Made by a program: the position numbers and the translations under genes
Source of the DNA: Candidatus Aminicenantota bacterium
GTDB taxonomy: Bacteria; Acidobacteriota; Aminicenantia; Aminicenantales; Saccharicenantaceae
Length of the DNA: 64,000 bases
Direction of reading: 5' to 3'
Assembly: GCA_014360015.1 (NCBI GenBank)
Contig: JACIYJ010000004.1
Span: 62,001-126,000, forward strand
Part shown: in pieces, positions 36,177 through 44,026 of the stretch
How the letters are laid out: every line of letters starts with the position of its first letter
Position numbering within the stretch: position 1 is the first letter of the stretch
The notes under the pieces: model-generated
What the model was told of the DNA's origin: nothing
Seen by the model: only the letters and a program-made list of their open reading frames with translations
Database searches by the model: none

Positions 36177-36781
36177 ATTTCCAAAGGAATCTCAATAATC
36201 TTGCCACATTTTGGGCACTGGGCGTGCATTAACTCGTCTTGCTCTTTTCCGGGTAAAAGCTTCTCTCCACAAGGACAAACAAATCCATGCAGACGGGCAG
36301 GATTCCCGTAAACTAAGCCATAATCAGGAACATCCCGGGTGACAACCGCCCCAGCCCCGATCATCGCCCAGCGTCCAATAGTTACGCCACAAACGATGGT
36401 CGCATGCGCACCGATGGAGGCGCCCATCTTCACCAATGTTTTGCTCAACACCCAATCATCCGCTCTTTTAAGAGTTCCATCGGGATTGATTGCCCGGGGC
36501 TGCTTATCGTTAGTAAAAACACAATGCGGGCCGCAGAAAACACCGTCTTCAAGTGTAACGCCGTGGTAAACGGAAATACCATTTTGTATTTTGACGTTAT
36601 TTCCGATTTGAACGCCGGCATCAATATAAACGCCTTTGCTCAGGATACAATTACGGCCAATTACAGCGTTTTCTCTGACCTGACAATGCTGCCAGATTTT
36701 TGTGCCCTCTCCTACCTTAGCCAGAGGCGAGACATCGGCAGTTGGGTGGACAAAGAACTTATTATTGTTTTTCTGACTCAT
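36158..36781 (-). CDS. Left-handed beta-helix N-acetyltransferase, WbpD/WlbB-like, with zinc-ribbon tail
   Basis: A 207-residue hexapeptide-repeat acyltransferase. Repeats run from about residue 12 ([19 protein letters not shown]) to about 155 ([18 protein letters not shown]). They are followed by a tail with four cysteines in CPCGEKL...CPKCGKI that looks like a zinc ribbon. WbpD and WlbB acetylate the 3-amino group of UDP-GlcNAc(3NH2)A with acetyl-CoA. It is the first intact gene of the leftward sugar operon; its start is preceded by AGGAGG. Confidence 0.88.
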   Translation of the reverse strand: MSQKNNNKFFVHPTADVSPLAKVGEGTKIWQHCQVRENAVIGRNCILSKGVYIDAGVQIGNNVKIQNGISVYHGVTLEDGVFCGPHCVFTNDKQPRAINPDGTLKRADDWVLSKTLVKMGASIGAHATIVCGVTIGRWAMIGAGAVVTRDVPDYGLVYGNPARLHGFVCPCGEKLLPGKEQDELMHAQCPKCGKIIEIPLEIWRKAI

Positions 36782-37084
36782 TTAGCCTCCTGAATTAAAA
36801 TGTAATTTTTTTAAATTGTTACTTTCACCAAATCCTTCTCCAAAGTTACCTTCCAGCAAGTGATTTTGGAATGCGGAATGATAATTCTAGCTTAATAGAC
36901 TTTTTCCATGAATAATGAAGAAAATAAAAAAATATGCTTTACTTAGGGCAAAGCCATTAGATTTGAGCAGCCCAGTTAATAATAAATAGGCAGTAAGGTA
37001 AAAACTGAGACGAAATCGAACTTCGAAATAAGAAGAACAGATGACGTGCTGAGTGAAACAAATCTTTTCATTAGAAAAGCTAAA
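36782..37084. other. Spacer upstream of the nucleotide-sugar operon
   Basis: AT-rich and without a convincing gene. An 89-residue minus-strand frame here is only partly related to the MurJ-like fragment to its right. The promoter of the sugar operon should lie here, but no strong -35/-10 pair was fixed. Confidence 0.4.
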
Positions 37085-37276
37085 AATAAAATATTTTTGA
37101 GGAGGATAAGAGGATAAGGAAAGCCACAAGAAAGGCCTCCGTTTGAGCTGAGACACCGAAACCTTTGGCGATCAGGACCTCTCTGATGTGGCCAACAATT
37201 TTGCTCAAATAAGCGATGACTGTGATGATGAGAATTGCTCCAGCGACTGTCTGTGATTTCAGAATTCTTACTGTCT
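37085..37276 (-). pseudogene. Truncated MurJ/Wzx-like flippase fragment
   Basis: Read on the minus strand from about 37276, the sequence gives LKSQTVAGAILIITVIAYLS, KIVGHIREVLIAKGFGVSAQ and TEAFLVAFLI. This lines up residue by residue with the MurJ N-terminus at 14902 (LKRQTVTQAAVLIAVISFIS, FFREVLVAKYFGATGTTDAFLVALII abridged). The match ends after about 60 residues, so at least 400 residues are missing. It was probably the island's own flippase gene. Confidence 0.8.
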
Positions 37277-37277
37277 T

Positions 37278-38297
37278 TTACTCACTGAAGGCGCCGGTAT
37301 CTACCCATTCTTTTTTAAGGATGGACCAGAAGTCTTCGGCCAGGCCGCGGAGCACATAGTCGTATGGCAGCCAGCCGTAGCCGTGGTCGCCCCAGGTCGA
37401 GCCCCAGGAGTTGCGGATGAGGAAGGCACCTTTGGTTTTGACGTTGCCGAATTTGTTGGTGATTTCAAGAGAGTCGTCGTAGCCGACGGCCATAATGGCG
37501 TGTCCGCCTTCCAGACGCTCGCGGGGTGAAGGGAACGGGATGCGGCCGGTGGTTTCGGCTTGCTCGATGGAGTTATAGACCGAAAAGCCGAAGATGAACG
37601 GAAAGCCGCGGGAAAGGTAGGTCTTGAGGCTGTGTAGCACATCCTGCGGCTTTGAGCCGGGCGGGTCGTGGCGGAAGTACTTTATCGTCTGGAAGTTCTG
37701 GGCGAAGGCGTAGCAGAAAGCGGATGGCTCGCGGTCGAAAGCAGTGGCGTCGTCGGTATATGGCCAGTAGGATTCAGGCGGGACACCGAAAAGCACCATG
37801 GCACCCATCGTGGTCCGGAGGTAAGCGCCGGTGTCGCCGCGCATCTTCATCAGGTTGCGGGTAACTTTGTAGAGGAAAAGGCGCGAGGCATCGAGATGGC
37901 GGCCGAAGGCACGGCGCTCATAATATTCAATAAGGCCAACGCCGGCGTGAGCTGTGCAGGAGCCGAGCTGGCCCTGGTCCTCGATGGGAGAGCAGAAGTC
38001 GCGAAGGTCGACGGATGAGGGCAACGACTCAGCTTCAATGCGTCTGCTCAGAGGCGGTAAATCAACAAAATCGGCTAATTTTCTATTCTTCTTCAATCCC
38101 CCCTTCAGCCTTTCCTCGCTGTCCAGAATCTCCCGGATGGCTTCGGTGGCTTCGTGGTAATCGCGGAAGTCAGGGCGATCCGGCAGCCAGCCCATCCCCC
38201 GCTTGAAGCCTGAAGGTTGGATTGGGCGAGCTTCGGCGGAGATGGTCTGGCCTGAGTTTGAGTTCTGGTTTTGCTTTGGTTTTTGGTTCGATGGCAT
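37278..38297 (-). CDS. C1-family (papain-like) cysteine protease
   Basis: A 339-residue peptidase with the full catalytic set: Q108 and C114 in QGQLGSC, H266 in EGGHAIMAVGYDD and N296 in IRNSWGSTWGDHGYGWLPY. The first 35 residues are Gln/Asn-rich and there is no signal peptide, so it appears to be cytosolic or exported by another route. A short segment before the catalytic domain (GWLPDRPDFRDYHEATE) is typical of bacterial papain-like proteins with the WLPDxPDxRD motif. Target unknown. No inhibitor gene is adjacent. Confidence 0.88.
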   Translation of the reverse strand: MPSNQKPKQNQNSNSGQTISAEARPIQPSGFKRGMGWLPDRPDFRDYHEATEAIREILDSEERLKGGLKKNRKLADFVDLPPLSRRIEAESLPSSVDLRDFCSPIEDQGQLGSCTAHAGVGLIEYYERRAFGRHLDASRLFLYKVTRNLMKMRGDTGAYLRTTMGAMVLFGVPPESYWPYTDDATAFDREPSAFCYAFAQNFQTIKYFRHDPPGSKPQDVLHSLKTYLSRGFPFIFGFSVYNSIEQAETTGRIPFPSPRERLEGGHAIMAVGYDDSLEITNKFGNVKTKGAFLIRNSWGSTWGDHGYGWLPYDYVLRGLAEDFWSILKKEWVDTGAFSE

Positions 38298-38678
38298 TAA
38301 ATTAATTCCCCTTTCGTTTTAATTTATTGCCAGAGCTAAGGCTCGGTTAGCCAAAAAAACGGGGGACGTCCTACGCGTTTCCTGATTTTTCAAATTTTTT
38401 CCGCCTATAAGGAAGAGTAACGTCGTTTTCATTTTTCCTTTATGTTTCCTTTATGCCGTTCCATGTAAATTAACACTCAGGAGTTCCCACTATTGAGATA
38501 ACCTATTTCTCTCATTTCATCTCACCCTTGCTAAAAGCACTCAGGTTAACGTTCTTTAATCATACTTCGGGAAAAAACAAATATATAAGATATTTCCGTT
38601 TCCGTTTGTTATTAATAGTTTTTTCAAGTCCATCAACTAACATCAGAAAATTAGGAAATACGTAGGACGTCCCCTATT
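38298..38678. repeat. Intergenic region with class II repeats
   Basis: A class II unit at about 38353-38390 (GGGGGAC-GTCCTACGCG-TTTCCTGATTTTT) and another in reverse at 38647-38678 (TTAGGAAATACG-TAGGACGTCCCC) lie on the two sides. The second abuts the stop of the 101-residue gene. CTCTCATTTCATCTCACCC near 38511 repeats a word found near 14811. Otherwise nothing recognised. Confidence 0.75.
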
Positions 38679-38984
38679 TCAGGCCATTATGGAAGCCAGC
38701 ACCGAAAACAAAATTTTAAACGAAATAAAGATAACGGCCAGCAGAACCACGGCAGTGGTGAAGATTCTCAGGATTTTTTCTGGAATTGGCATTTTTTGCC
38801 AGGTCGGCGAAAAAGCGAAGAAGCGGTGGTAGCAGCCGTTGCATTTGTAGTGGCGGAGCGGAAGTGCGAAGGAGAAGAGCTTCTGCCAGAGAGTGCGGGG
38901 ACGACGGCTGACTTTTTCGCCACAGTCCGGGCATTTGTGGTCATCAAGCGGCCGTAGGTAAATTCTGTATTCCTGGATTTTCAC
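38679..38984 (-). CDS. Small zinc-ribbon protein with one membrane helix
   Basis: A 101-residue protein with CPDCGEKVSRR (about residues 18-28) and CNGCYHRFF (about 48-56), two CxxC knuckles that suggest a zinc ribbon. A hydrophobic segment near residues 75-98 would anchor the C-terminus in the membrane. Function is unknown. A repeat starts a few bases past the stop. Confidence 0.65.
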   Translation of the reverse strand: MKIQEYRIYLRPLDDHKCPDCGEKVSRRPRTLWQKLFSFALPLRHYKCNGCYHRFFAFSPTWQKMPIPEKILRIFTTAVVLLAVIFISFKILFSVLASIMA

Positions 38985-39216
38985 GAACCCATCCTTCTAA
39001 AAAACGCGGAAAAAAAGCGGGACGTTCTATGTATTTCCTGATTTCTTCCAGACCATAGATCGGTAAAAAGAAGCATCGCACCTAAAATATATAAGGCACG
39101 CTCTGCTTCCCTGCGCTTGCTTTCCGCCCTGCATCAACTCCGATCCAACTGCGCCAGCTCACATCAAAAAATCAGCAAAAAATTAGGGAATACGTAGGAC
39201 GTCCCCCGTTTTACCT
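38985..39216. repeat. Two class II repeats between small genes
   Basis: Units at about 39011-39045 (GCGGGAC-GTTCTATGTA-TTTCCTGATTT) and, in reverse, 39176-39212 (TTAGGGAATACG-TAGGACGTCCCC). The second ends 5 bp before the stop codon of the next minus-strand gene. Confidence 0.75.
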
Positions 39217-39543
39217 TCACTCGCTGAGGAACCAGTTGGCCCACTGCCCGGCTTCAAGGACGATGGCATTCCAGCCGAAGCCAAAGCCGAAGGCTAAGCA
39301 GAAGAGACGAAAGTAGGCTTCAAAGCCGGGGCCAGATAAGCCGGATGAATCGCCCTTAAACTGCGGGAAAAGGACAAGGGTGATGATGACTCCGAGGATG
39401 AAAGTAGCAATAGCTGAATAGAGATAGCGACGGTCAAAGCCCTGGACTTGGCCCTGGCGGAGTTTACGCAGCCACGGGATGAGCGAACGGGCCACAACAC
39501 CAAGGAAAAGTCCGACGATTTTGATGGCGAAGGCTGTAGTCAT
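39217..39543 (-). CDS. Small membrane protein of unknown function
   Basis: A 108-residue protein with hydrophobic segments near residues 4-20, 44-60 and 80-95, and a basic loop (PWLRKLRQGQVQGFDRR) between the first two. No family is recognised. The high content of Gly/Phe (AFGFGFGWNAIVLE) in the last segment is notable. An AAGGAG ribosome site lies upstream of the ATG. Confidence 0.55.
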   Translation of the reverse strand: MTTAFAIKIVGLFLGVVARSLIPWLRKLRQGQVQGFDRRYLYSAIATFILGVIITLVLFPQFKGDSSGLSGPGFEAYFRLFCLAFGFGFGWNAIVLEAGQWANWFLSE

Positions 39544-39559
39544 TCAGGCTCCTTCTTAC

Positions 39560-39632
39560 GGGAACTTTTACCTCTGTCCCTCTTCGGGAAGCGAAAAAAT
39601 AGGAAATATAGATTGTGTCCCCATTTTTCATA
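39560..39632. repeat. Class I palindrome and an element-end repeat
   Basis: GGGAACTTTTACCTCTGTCCC (abridged GGGAACTTTTACCTCTGTCC, 39560-39580) is followed by AAATAGGAAATATAGATTG-TGTCCCC (about 39596-39622), a lone copy of the inverted end found at the elements beside glmS. Confidence 0.75.
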
Positions 39633-39732
39633 AGTGATTGATATTGCGCAAGATGCGGGCATTATCAATAACAAGCTACCGCCGATGCAGGCTCGCAGCC
39701 GCTCAAAACAAAACCGCGCTCAATAAAGCGCA

Positions 39733-40110
39733 TTAAATAAAATTGAAGCGAAAAAAATTTATAAAAAGCACCCGACTTGCGGATGCTAAAAAACGCCTGG
39801 CTGAAAAATTATGATTAAAAACAAAGGCAACGGTAAGAATAACGCAAAAACCGATGAGCAGAGCTGGACCAGATAACGGCACTGTAAAAATAATCAGAAC
39901 GAATGAACCAACCAGAATTTTACAGATTGAAGAAAAACAGAAAGAACAGAAAAGAGCCGAAAGGAAAAGTTGCACAGGCAGAATCGCGCTCACAGAGAGA
40001 GCTACAATCCTCCCCTTTTTGTCTTCCTTTAATCTCGGCTCTATTTTTTCCTGGGAGAGGAAAATTCCTTCCCCCTCGTCCTTCCTACGTCCCATCACAC
40101 TTCCCATCAA
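39733..40110 (-). CDS. Possible small membrane protein
   Basis: A 125-residue frame with a charged N-terminus (about 35 residues) and two or three hydrophobic segments (residues about 37-60, 65-82, 84-98). It would need a TTG start and has a long overlapping frame on the other strand, so it may not be real. No family recognised. Confidence 0.3.
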   Translation of the reverse strand: MMGSVMGRRKDEGEGIFLSQEKIEPRLKEDKKGRIVALSVSAILPVQLFLSALFCSFCFSSICKILVGSFVLIIFTVPLSGPALLIGFCVILTVAFVFNHNFSARRFLASASRVLFINFFRFNFI

Positions 40111-40354
40111 CTCAGGTTTCGTTTACTACATGGAGAAAATCAAGGCTCAAAGGCACCTTGATTTTCTCTCCCGTGCTTTCTACTTCTTAGCCACCTATTT
40201 CCGCTTCACCGTTTGATATTTATATTCAAACTGAGTATTTTTGTCAAGAATTTATTCACAAAATTTTTTAATAAAAAGCAAATATTGGGCTAAATTACAG
40301 AAAAATAAAAAGAAAAGGAGAGAGAAAAAATAAACAAAAAATAAGCAGTTTTTG

Positions 40355-40376
40355 GGGGACAGAGGTTCACGTCCCC
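40355..40376. repeat. Class I palindrome near the 3' end of the GGDEF gene
   Basis: GGGGACAGAGGTTCACGTCC plus CC, lying about 30 bp past the stop of the GGDEF gene (minus strand), with a further GTCCCC word between. Confidence 0.8.
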
Positions 40377-40405
40377 ATTTTTAGCATTTTTATTGTCCCC
40401 TTTTT

Positions 40406-43400
40406 TCAGAGAGAGGTTTTATTTTTGCCGGAGGATTTGGCTTTGTAAAGGGCGCGGTCGGCTTGAGCCATCAGCTCATCCGGGTTGCCGCCTTCGGCCG
40501 GGTTCATCGTGGCACAGCCAATACAGATGGTCACACCTCTGGCTGTTAAGTCGCCTGCGGAACCGCCTTCATCCCTGGAAACGCTGACTTCAGCTTCAGC
40601 CGAACCCGACACCTCAGGCTCGCCAAGCACAAGCTGCTCGACCCGCTCCCGAATTCTCTCAGCTACCGTGTAGGCGCCGACCAGGTCGGTTTCAGCCAGC
40701 ACCACCGCAAACTCATCGCCACCATAGCGACAAACCAGGTCACTCGGTCGTTGGCAACATTCGACCATCATCTTGGCAACCTTTCTCAGACACTCATCCC
40801 CTGCTTGATGGCCATAAGTGTCGTTATAATTTTTAAAATCATCCAGGTCGGCTATGAGCAGGGAAATTGGTTTCTTTGAACGCACCGCTCTCCTCCACTC
40901 GTATTCAAGAAACTCGCGAAAGCGCCGGTAATTGGCCACTCCGGTTAGTTCATCAGTGATGGCCATAAGCTCAAGTTTTCGATTTGCTGCACTCAACTCT
41001 TCGGTGCGCTGGGCAACCAGGCGTTCAAGTTCTTCTTTGCGTCGGTTGATCTGGCCCACCCGGTATTTATAAAAACCAAGGAGCATCAATCCACCTATAA
41101 CCACCTCCAGACAATAGAACCACCAGGTTCTCCAGAAAGGTGGAGTTATTCTGATGGTGATGGCTGCTCCAGTCTCGTTCCAGAGGCCATCGTTGTTGGA
41201 GCCTTTAACTCGGAAAACATACTGGCCCGGAGGCAGGTTGCTATAAGAGGCAAAGCGCCGCGTGCCGACATAGTTCCAGTCTTTTTCGAAACCCTCCAGA
41301 ATATAGGCATACTGATTCTTCTCGGGGCAGGTGTAATCGAGGGCCGCAAACTCAAAGGCAATCGCCCGGTGCTTCCAGGAAAGTTCAAGAGTTCTGGTCT
41401 GGATGATGCTGCGATTAAGAATAACCTGCCCGTTGAGGCGCAGGCCGGGTTTCACCGACACATTGGAAATCTGAAAATCAGTGATGACTACAGGTGGGAT
41501 GTTCTGGTTGTCATGAATCTCTTTCGGATTGAAAGCATTGAAACCGTTGATGCCGCCAAAATACAGCCAGCCGCGTCGGTTCTTGTGACCGGCGCCGCCG
41601 TTGAATTCATAGCCCTGCAGGCCGTCGGTGACATCGAAGTTTTTGATGGCGCCGGTTCGGGGGTCAAGCCGCGACAGACCGCGGTTGGAGCTGAACCAGA
41701 TCTGTCCGTCATCGTCTTCCAGGATGCTGTAAACCACTGAGCTGGGCAGACCACTGGCTTCGGTGTAGCGGGTGAAGGTTTTAGTGGCCGGGTTGAGGCG
41801 CGACAGACCACCGCCATTTGTCCCGACCCAGACCGAGCCATCAAGACCGACGCTAACGTTGATGACATAGTTGCTGCTGAGAGAGGTGGGGTTGCCAGGG
41901 TCGTGAGAGAAGCGGGTAAATTCGCCTGTTTCAGGATTAAGAGAGCATAGTCCCCCACCATAAGCTCCTATCCAGAGGTTGCCTTGCGCATCTTCGGCAA
42001 TGGAGAAGATTCGGTCCGAGCTGAGAGTACGCGGGTTGCCGGGGTCGAAGCGGTATATTTTAAATTTTTTGGTTTTCGGGTCAAAGCGGTTAAGACCGCC
42101 GCCATCAGTTCCAATCCAGAGAACGCCGCGATGGTCGAGGAGAATAGAACGGATGCGGTCGTCGCTTAGGGAGGTGGGGTCGCGCGGGTTGTGCCGGTAG
42201 TGAGTGAAGCGGCCGGTCGAAGGGTTGAAGTGATTAAGCCCGCCATCGTAAGTGCCAATCCAGAGCGAGCCGTCGCGGTCTTCGACGATGGCAAAGACGC
42301 GGTCGCTGCTGAGAGAGTTGAGATTGCCAGGGTCACGGCGGAAGTGGAATATGCGAAGGTAGCTGTGGTCAAAACCATCAAGACCGCCGCCGTCGGTGCC
42401 AACCCATAAAATCCCAGAGCTGGACTCACAGAAGGCCCGGACGTCGGGATACGAAAGGCTGGTCGGGTCCGCGGGATTGGATAGAAACCTCATGAATTTC
42501 CGCTGATTCAAGTTGAGTTTGCTTATACCGCGGTAGGTGCCAACCCAAAGGATGCGGGCCGGCGACAGGTAAAGCGAAACCACGCGGTTGTCGGAGAGCG
42601 AAAAGGCGTCGAAAGCCTGGTGGCGGTAGGCGATAAAAACTTCCTCGGTGAGATCAAAACGATTGAGACCGCCGGCGTTGGTGCCAACCCAGAGAATATT
42701 GTTATGGTCGAAGAGCAAGCAGTTGACCGAGTCGTCACTGATGGAAGCCGGATTAGCTGGGTCGTGGCGGTAGGTTTTAAATGTGCGGCGAACCGGGTCG
42801 AAGCGAACCAAACCACCGGAGTTTGTTCCAATCCAGATGATGCCAGCCTGGTCTACGGTCAAAGCCAGGATGTAATCGTCACTCAGGCTGCCGGTGGGAT
42901 TGGTGGGATCGCAGCGGTAGTGAGTGATGCGGCCGGTTTTCGGGTCAAGGCGATTGAGTCCGCCACCATAAGTACCAATCCAGATAAAGCCGTCTTTGTC
43001 CTGGGCGATAGTCCGAATGTGGTTGTGGCTGAGGGTGGTACCTGGCTTGGATGGGTCGTGTTGATAGCGAATGAATCGGTTGTGGTTGCGGTCGAAAAGA
43101 TTAAGGCCGGCGTCAGTGCCGATCCACAGGTTTCCGTCGCGGTCTTCGTAGATGCAGAAAATACGGTTGCTGCTGAGACTGTTGGGATCGTTGGGGTTGT
43201 GGAAGTAGTGGACGAATTGCTCGCGGTCCGGGATGAACTGATTGAGGCCATTTTCAGTGCCAATCCAAATTGAACCATGGCGGTCTTCAAAGAGGGCATT
43301 AACCCAGCTATTGCTAAGAGCGTTCGGGTCGCCTTCTCGTGGAAGATAAACAATGAACTTGTAGCCATCAAACTTGTTCAGGCCGGATTCAGTGCCGAAC

Positions 43401-43711
43401 CACATAAAGCCGGTGCGGTCCTGGATGATGCAGTTGACCGAGTTCTGGGAAAGCCCCTGTTCAATCGACAGCCGCTTAAAAACAAGGTGCGGCCCAGGCT
43501 GGGCACCGGGTTCGGGGGGGGGGGGGGGGGTAAGAATAAAGACAAAGATAAAGACAGATAGAGCAGGCATAAGGGCGTAGTTGGCCTTAAAAAGCTTTTT
43601 ATGAGTTTGGTCGTCCAGGTCCACTTCGATATCCAGTTCACTGTGTTGGTCGATGTCCTGTGCGCTGTGCGGTTTAATGTCGCGGTTGATGCGTGTTTCT
43701 GTTTTTCCCAT
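40406..43711 (-). CDS. Two-component-type propeller sensor fused to a GGDEF diguanylate cyclase
   Basis: A 1101-residue membrane sensor. After a short basic N-terminus and one hydrophobic segment (near residue 50) come 14 Reg_prop blades, each with a W(I/V/F)GT-x-GGLN-type core, enough for two seven-bladed propellers. A Y_Y_Y domain (about residue 720-790), a membrane helix (FWRTWWFYCLEVVIGGLMLL), a coiled linker and a GGDEF domain follow. The active site is RYGGDEF; an RPSD I-site lies exactly five residues upstream, so product inhibition is likely. It would make cyclic di-GMP in response to a periplasmic signal. A 17-base C run near the start (43514-43530) makes it a candidate phase-variable gene. 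Confidence 0.9.
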   Translation of the reverse strand: MGKTETRINRDIKPHSAQDIDQHSELDIEVDLDDQTHKKLFKANYALMPALSVFIFVFILTPPPPPEPGAQPGPHLVFKRLSIEQGLSQNSVNCIIQDRTGFMWFGTESGLNKFDGYKFIVYLPREGDPNALSNSWVNALFEDRHGSIWIGTENGLNQFIPDREQFVHYFHNPNDPNSLSSNRIFCIYEDRDGNLWIGTDAGLNLFDRNHNRFIRYQHDPSKPGTTLSHNHIRTIAQDKDGFIWIGTYGGGLNRLDPKTGRITHYRCDPTNPTGSLSDDYILALTVDQAGIIWIGTNSGGLVRFDPVRRTFKTYRHDPANPASISDDSVNCLLFDHNNILWVGTNAGGLNRFDLTEEVFIAYRHQAFDAFSLSDNRVVSLYLSPARILWVGTYRGISKLNLNQRKFMRFLSNPADPTSLSYPDVRAFCESSSGILWVGTDGGGLDGFDHSYLRIFHFRRDPGNLNSLSSDRVFAIVEDRDGSLWIGTYDGGLNHFNPSTGRFTHYRHNPRDPTSLSDDRIRSILLDHRGVLWIGTDGGGLNRFDPKTKKFKIYRFDPGNPRTLSSDRIFSIAEDAQGNLWIGAYGGGLCSLNPETGEFTRFSHDPGNPTSLSSNYVINVSVGLDGSVWVGTNGGGLSRLNPATKTFTRYTEASGLPSSVVYSILEDDDGQIWFSSNRGLSRLDPRTGAIKNFDVTDGLQGYEFNGGAGHKNRRGWLYFGGINGFNAFNPKEIHDNQNIPPVVITDFQISNVSVKPGLRLNGQVILNRSIIQTRTLELSWKHRAIAFEFAALDYTCPEKNQYAYILEGFEKDWNYVGTRRFASYSNLPPGQYVFRVKGSNNDGLWNETGAAITIRITPPFWRTWWFYCLEVVIGGLMLLGFYKYRVGQINRRKEELERLVAQRTEELSAANRKLELMAITDELTGVANYRRFREFLEYEWRRAVRSKKPISLLIADLDDFKNYNDTYGHQAGDECLRKVAKMMVECCQRPSDLVCRYGGDEFAVVLAETDLVGAYTVAERIRERVEQLVLGEPEVSGSAEAEVSVSRDEGGSAGDLTARGVTICIGCATMNPAEGGNPDELMAQADRALYKAKSSGKNKTSL
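43514..43530. repeat. Poly-G/poly-C tract (17 nt) inside the GGDEF gene
   Basis: Seventeen uninterrupted G on the plus strand (C on the coding strand) encode the PPPPP stretch just after the first membrane segment. Loss or gain of one or two bases would shift the frame and cut the protein to a short N-terminus. Confidence 0.9.
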
Positions 43712-44026
43712 TCTTCTTTTCCCATTCTTCCCATCCCGGGCATTTCTTTAAAAATTTTCTAAGGCAATTAGGGGCTATAACAAGTAATACGTATTTTAAA
43801 TTCGTAACATCCAGAATAATCCTCAACTTCCGGCGTCGGCGGACGCTTTTTTCTGCTCCAAGCCGCAGGTTTTTAAAGTACTCGGTGTGTTGCCCCAACG
43901 GTTAATTTTCTCTATTTAATAGACGCCAGAGAGGCTGGCTAATCTCATCTTTTGTCTTAGCCAAATTCATCCCACATCTTCTTTTAAATAAATTATTTAC
44001 AATAAGCACTTCCTCTTTGTCAAGTC
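43712..44026. other. Gap between the two cyclic-di-GMP genes
   Basis: No gene or GGGGAC-type repeat recognised. The promoter of the GGDEF gene should be here. The sequence between 43750 and 43900 is of mixed composition without a clear -35/-10 pair. Confidence 0.4.

Noticed and set aside
36887..37156. 89-residue minus-strand gene (VanZ-like membrane protein)
   Set aside because: Its upstream neighbour sequence is a MurJ N-terminal fragment in another frame, and the frame itself has no start site or clear family; treated as decayed sequence.
39854..40216. 120-residue plus-strand frame
   Set aside because: Highly charged frame opposite a hydrophobic minus-strand frame; neither is secure, and this one has no ribosome site or similarity.
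42620..43273. 217-residue plus-strand frame with repeated motifs
   Set aside because: Mirror of the propeller repeats in the GGDEF gene; the periodicity comes from the true gene.
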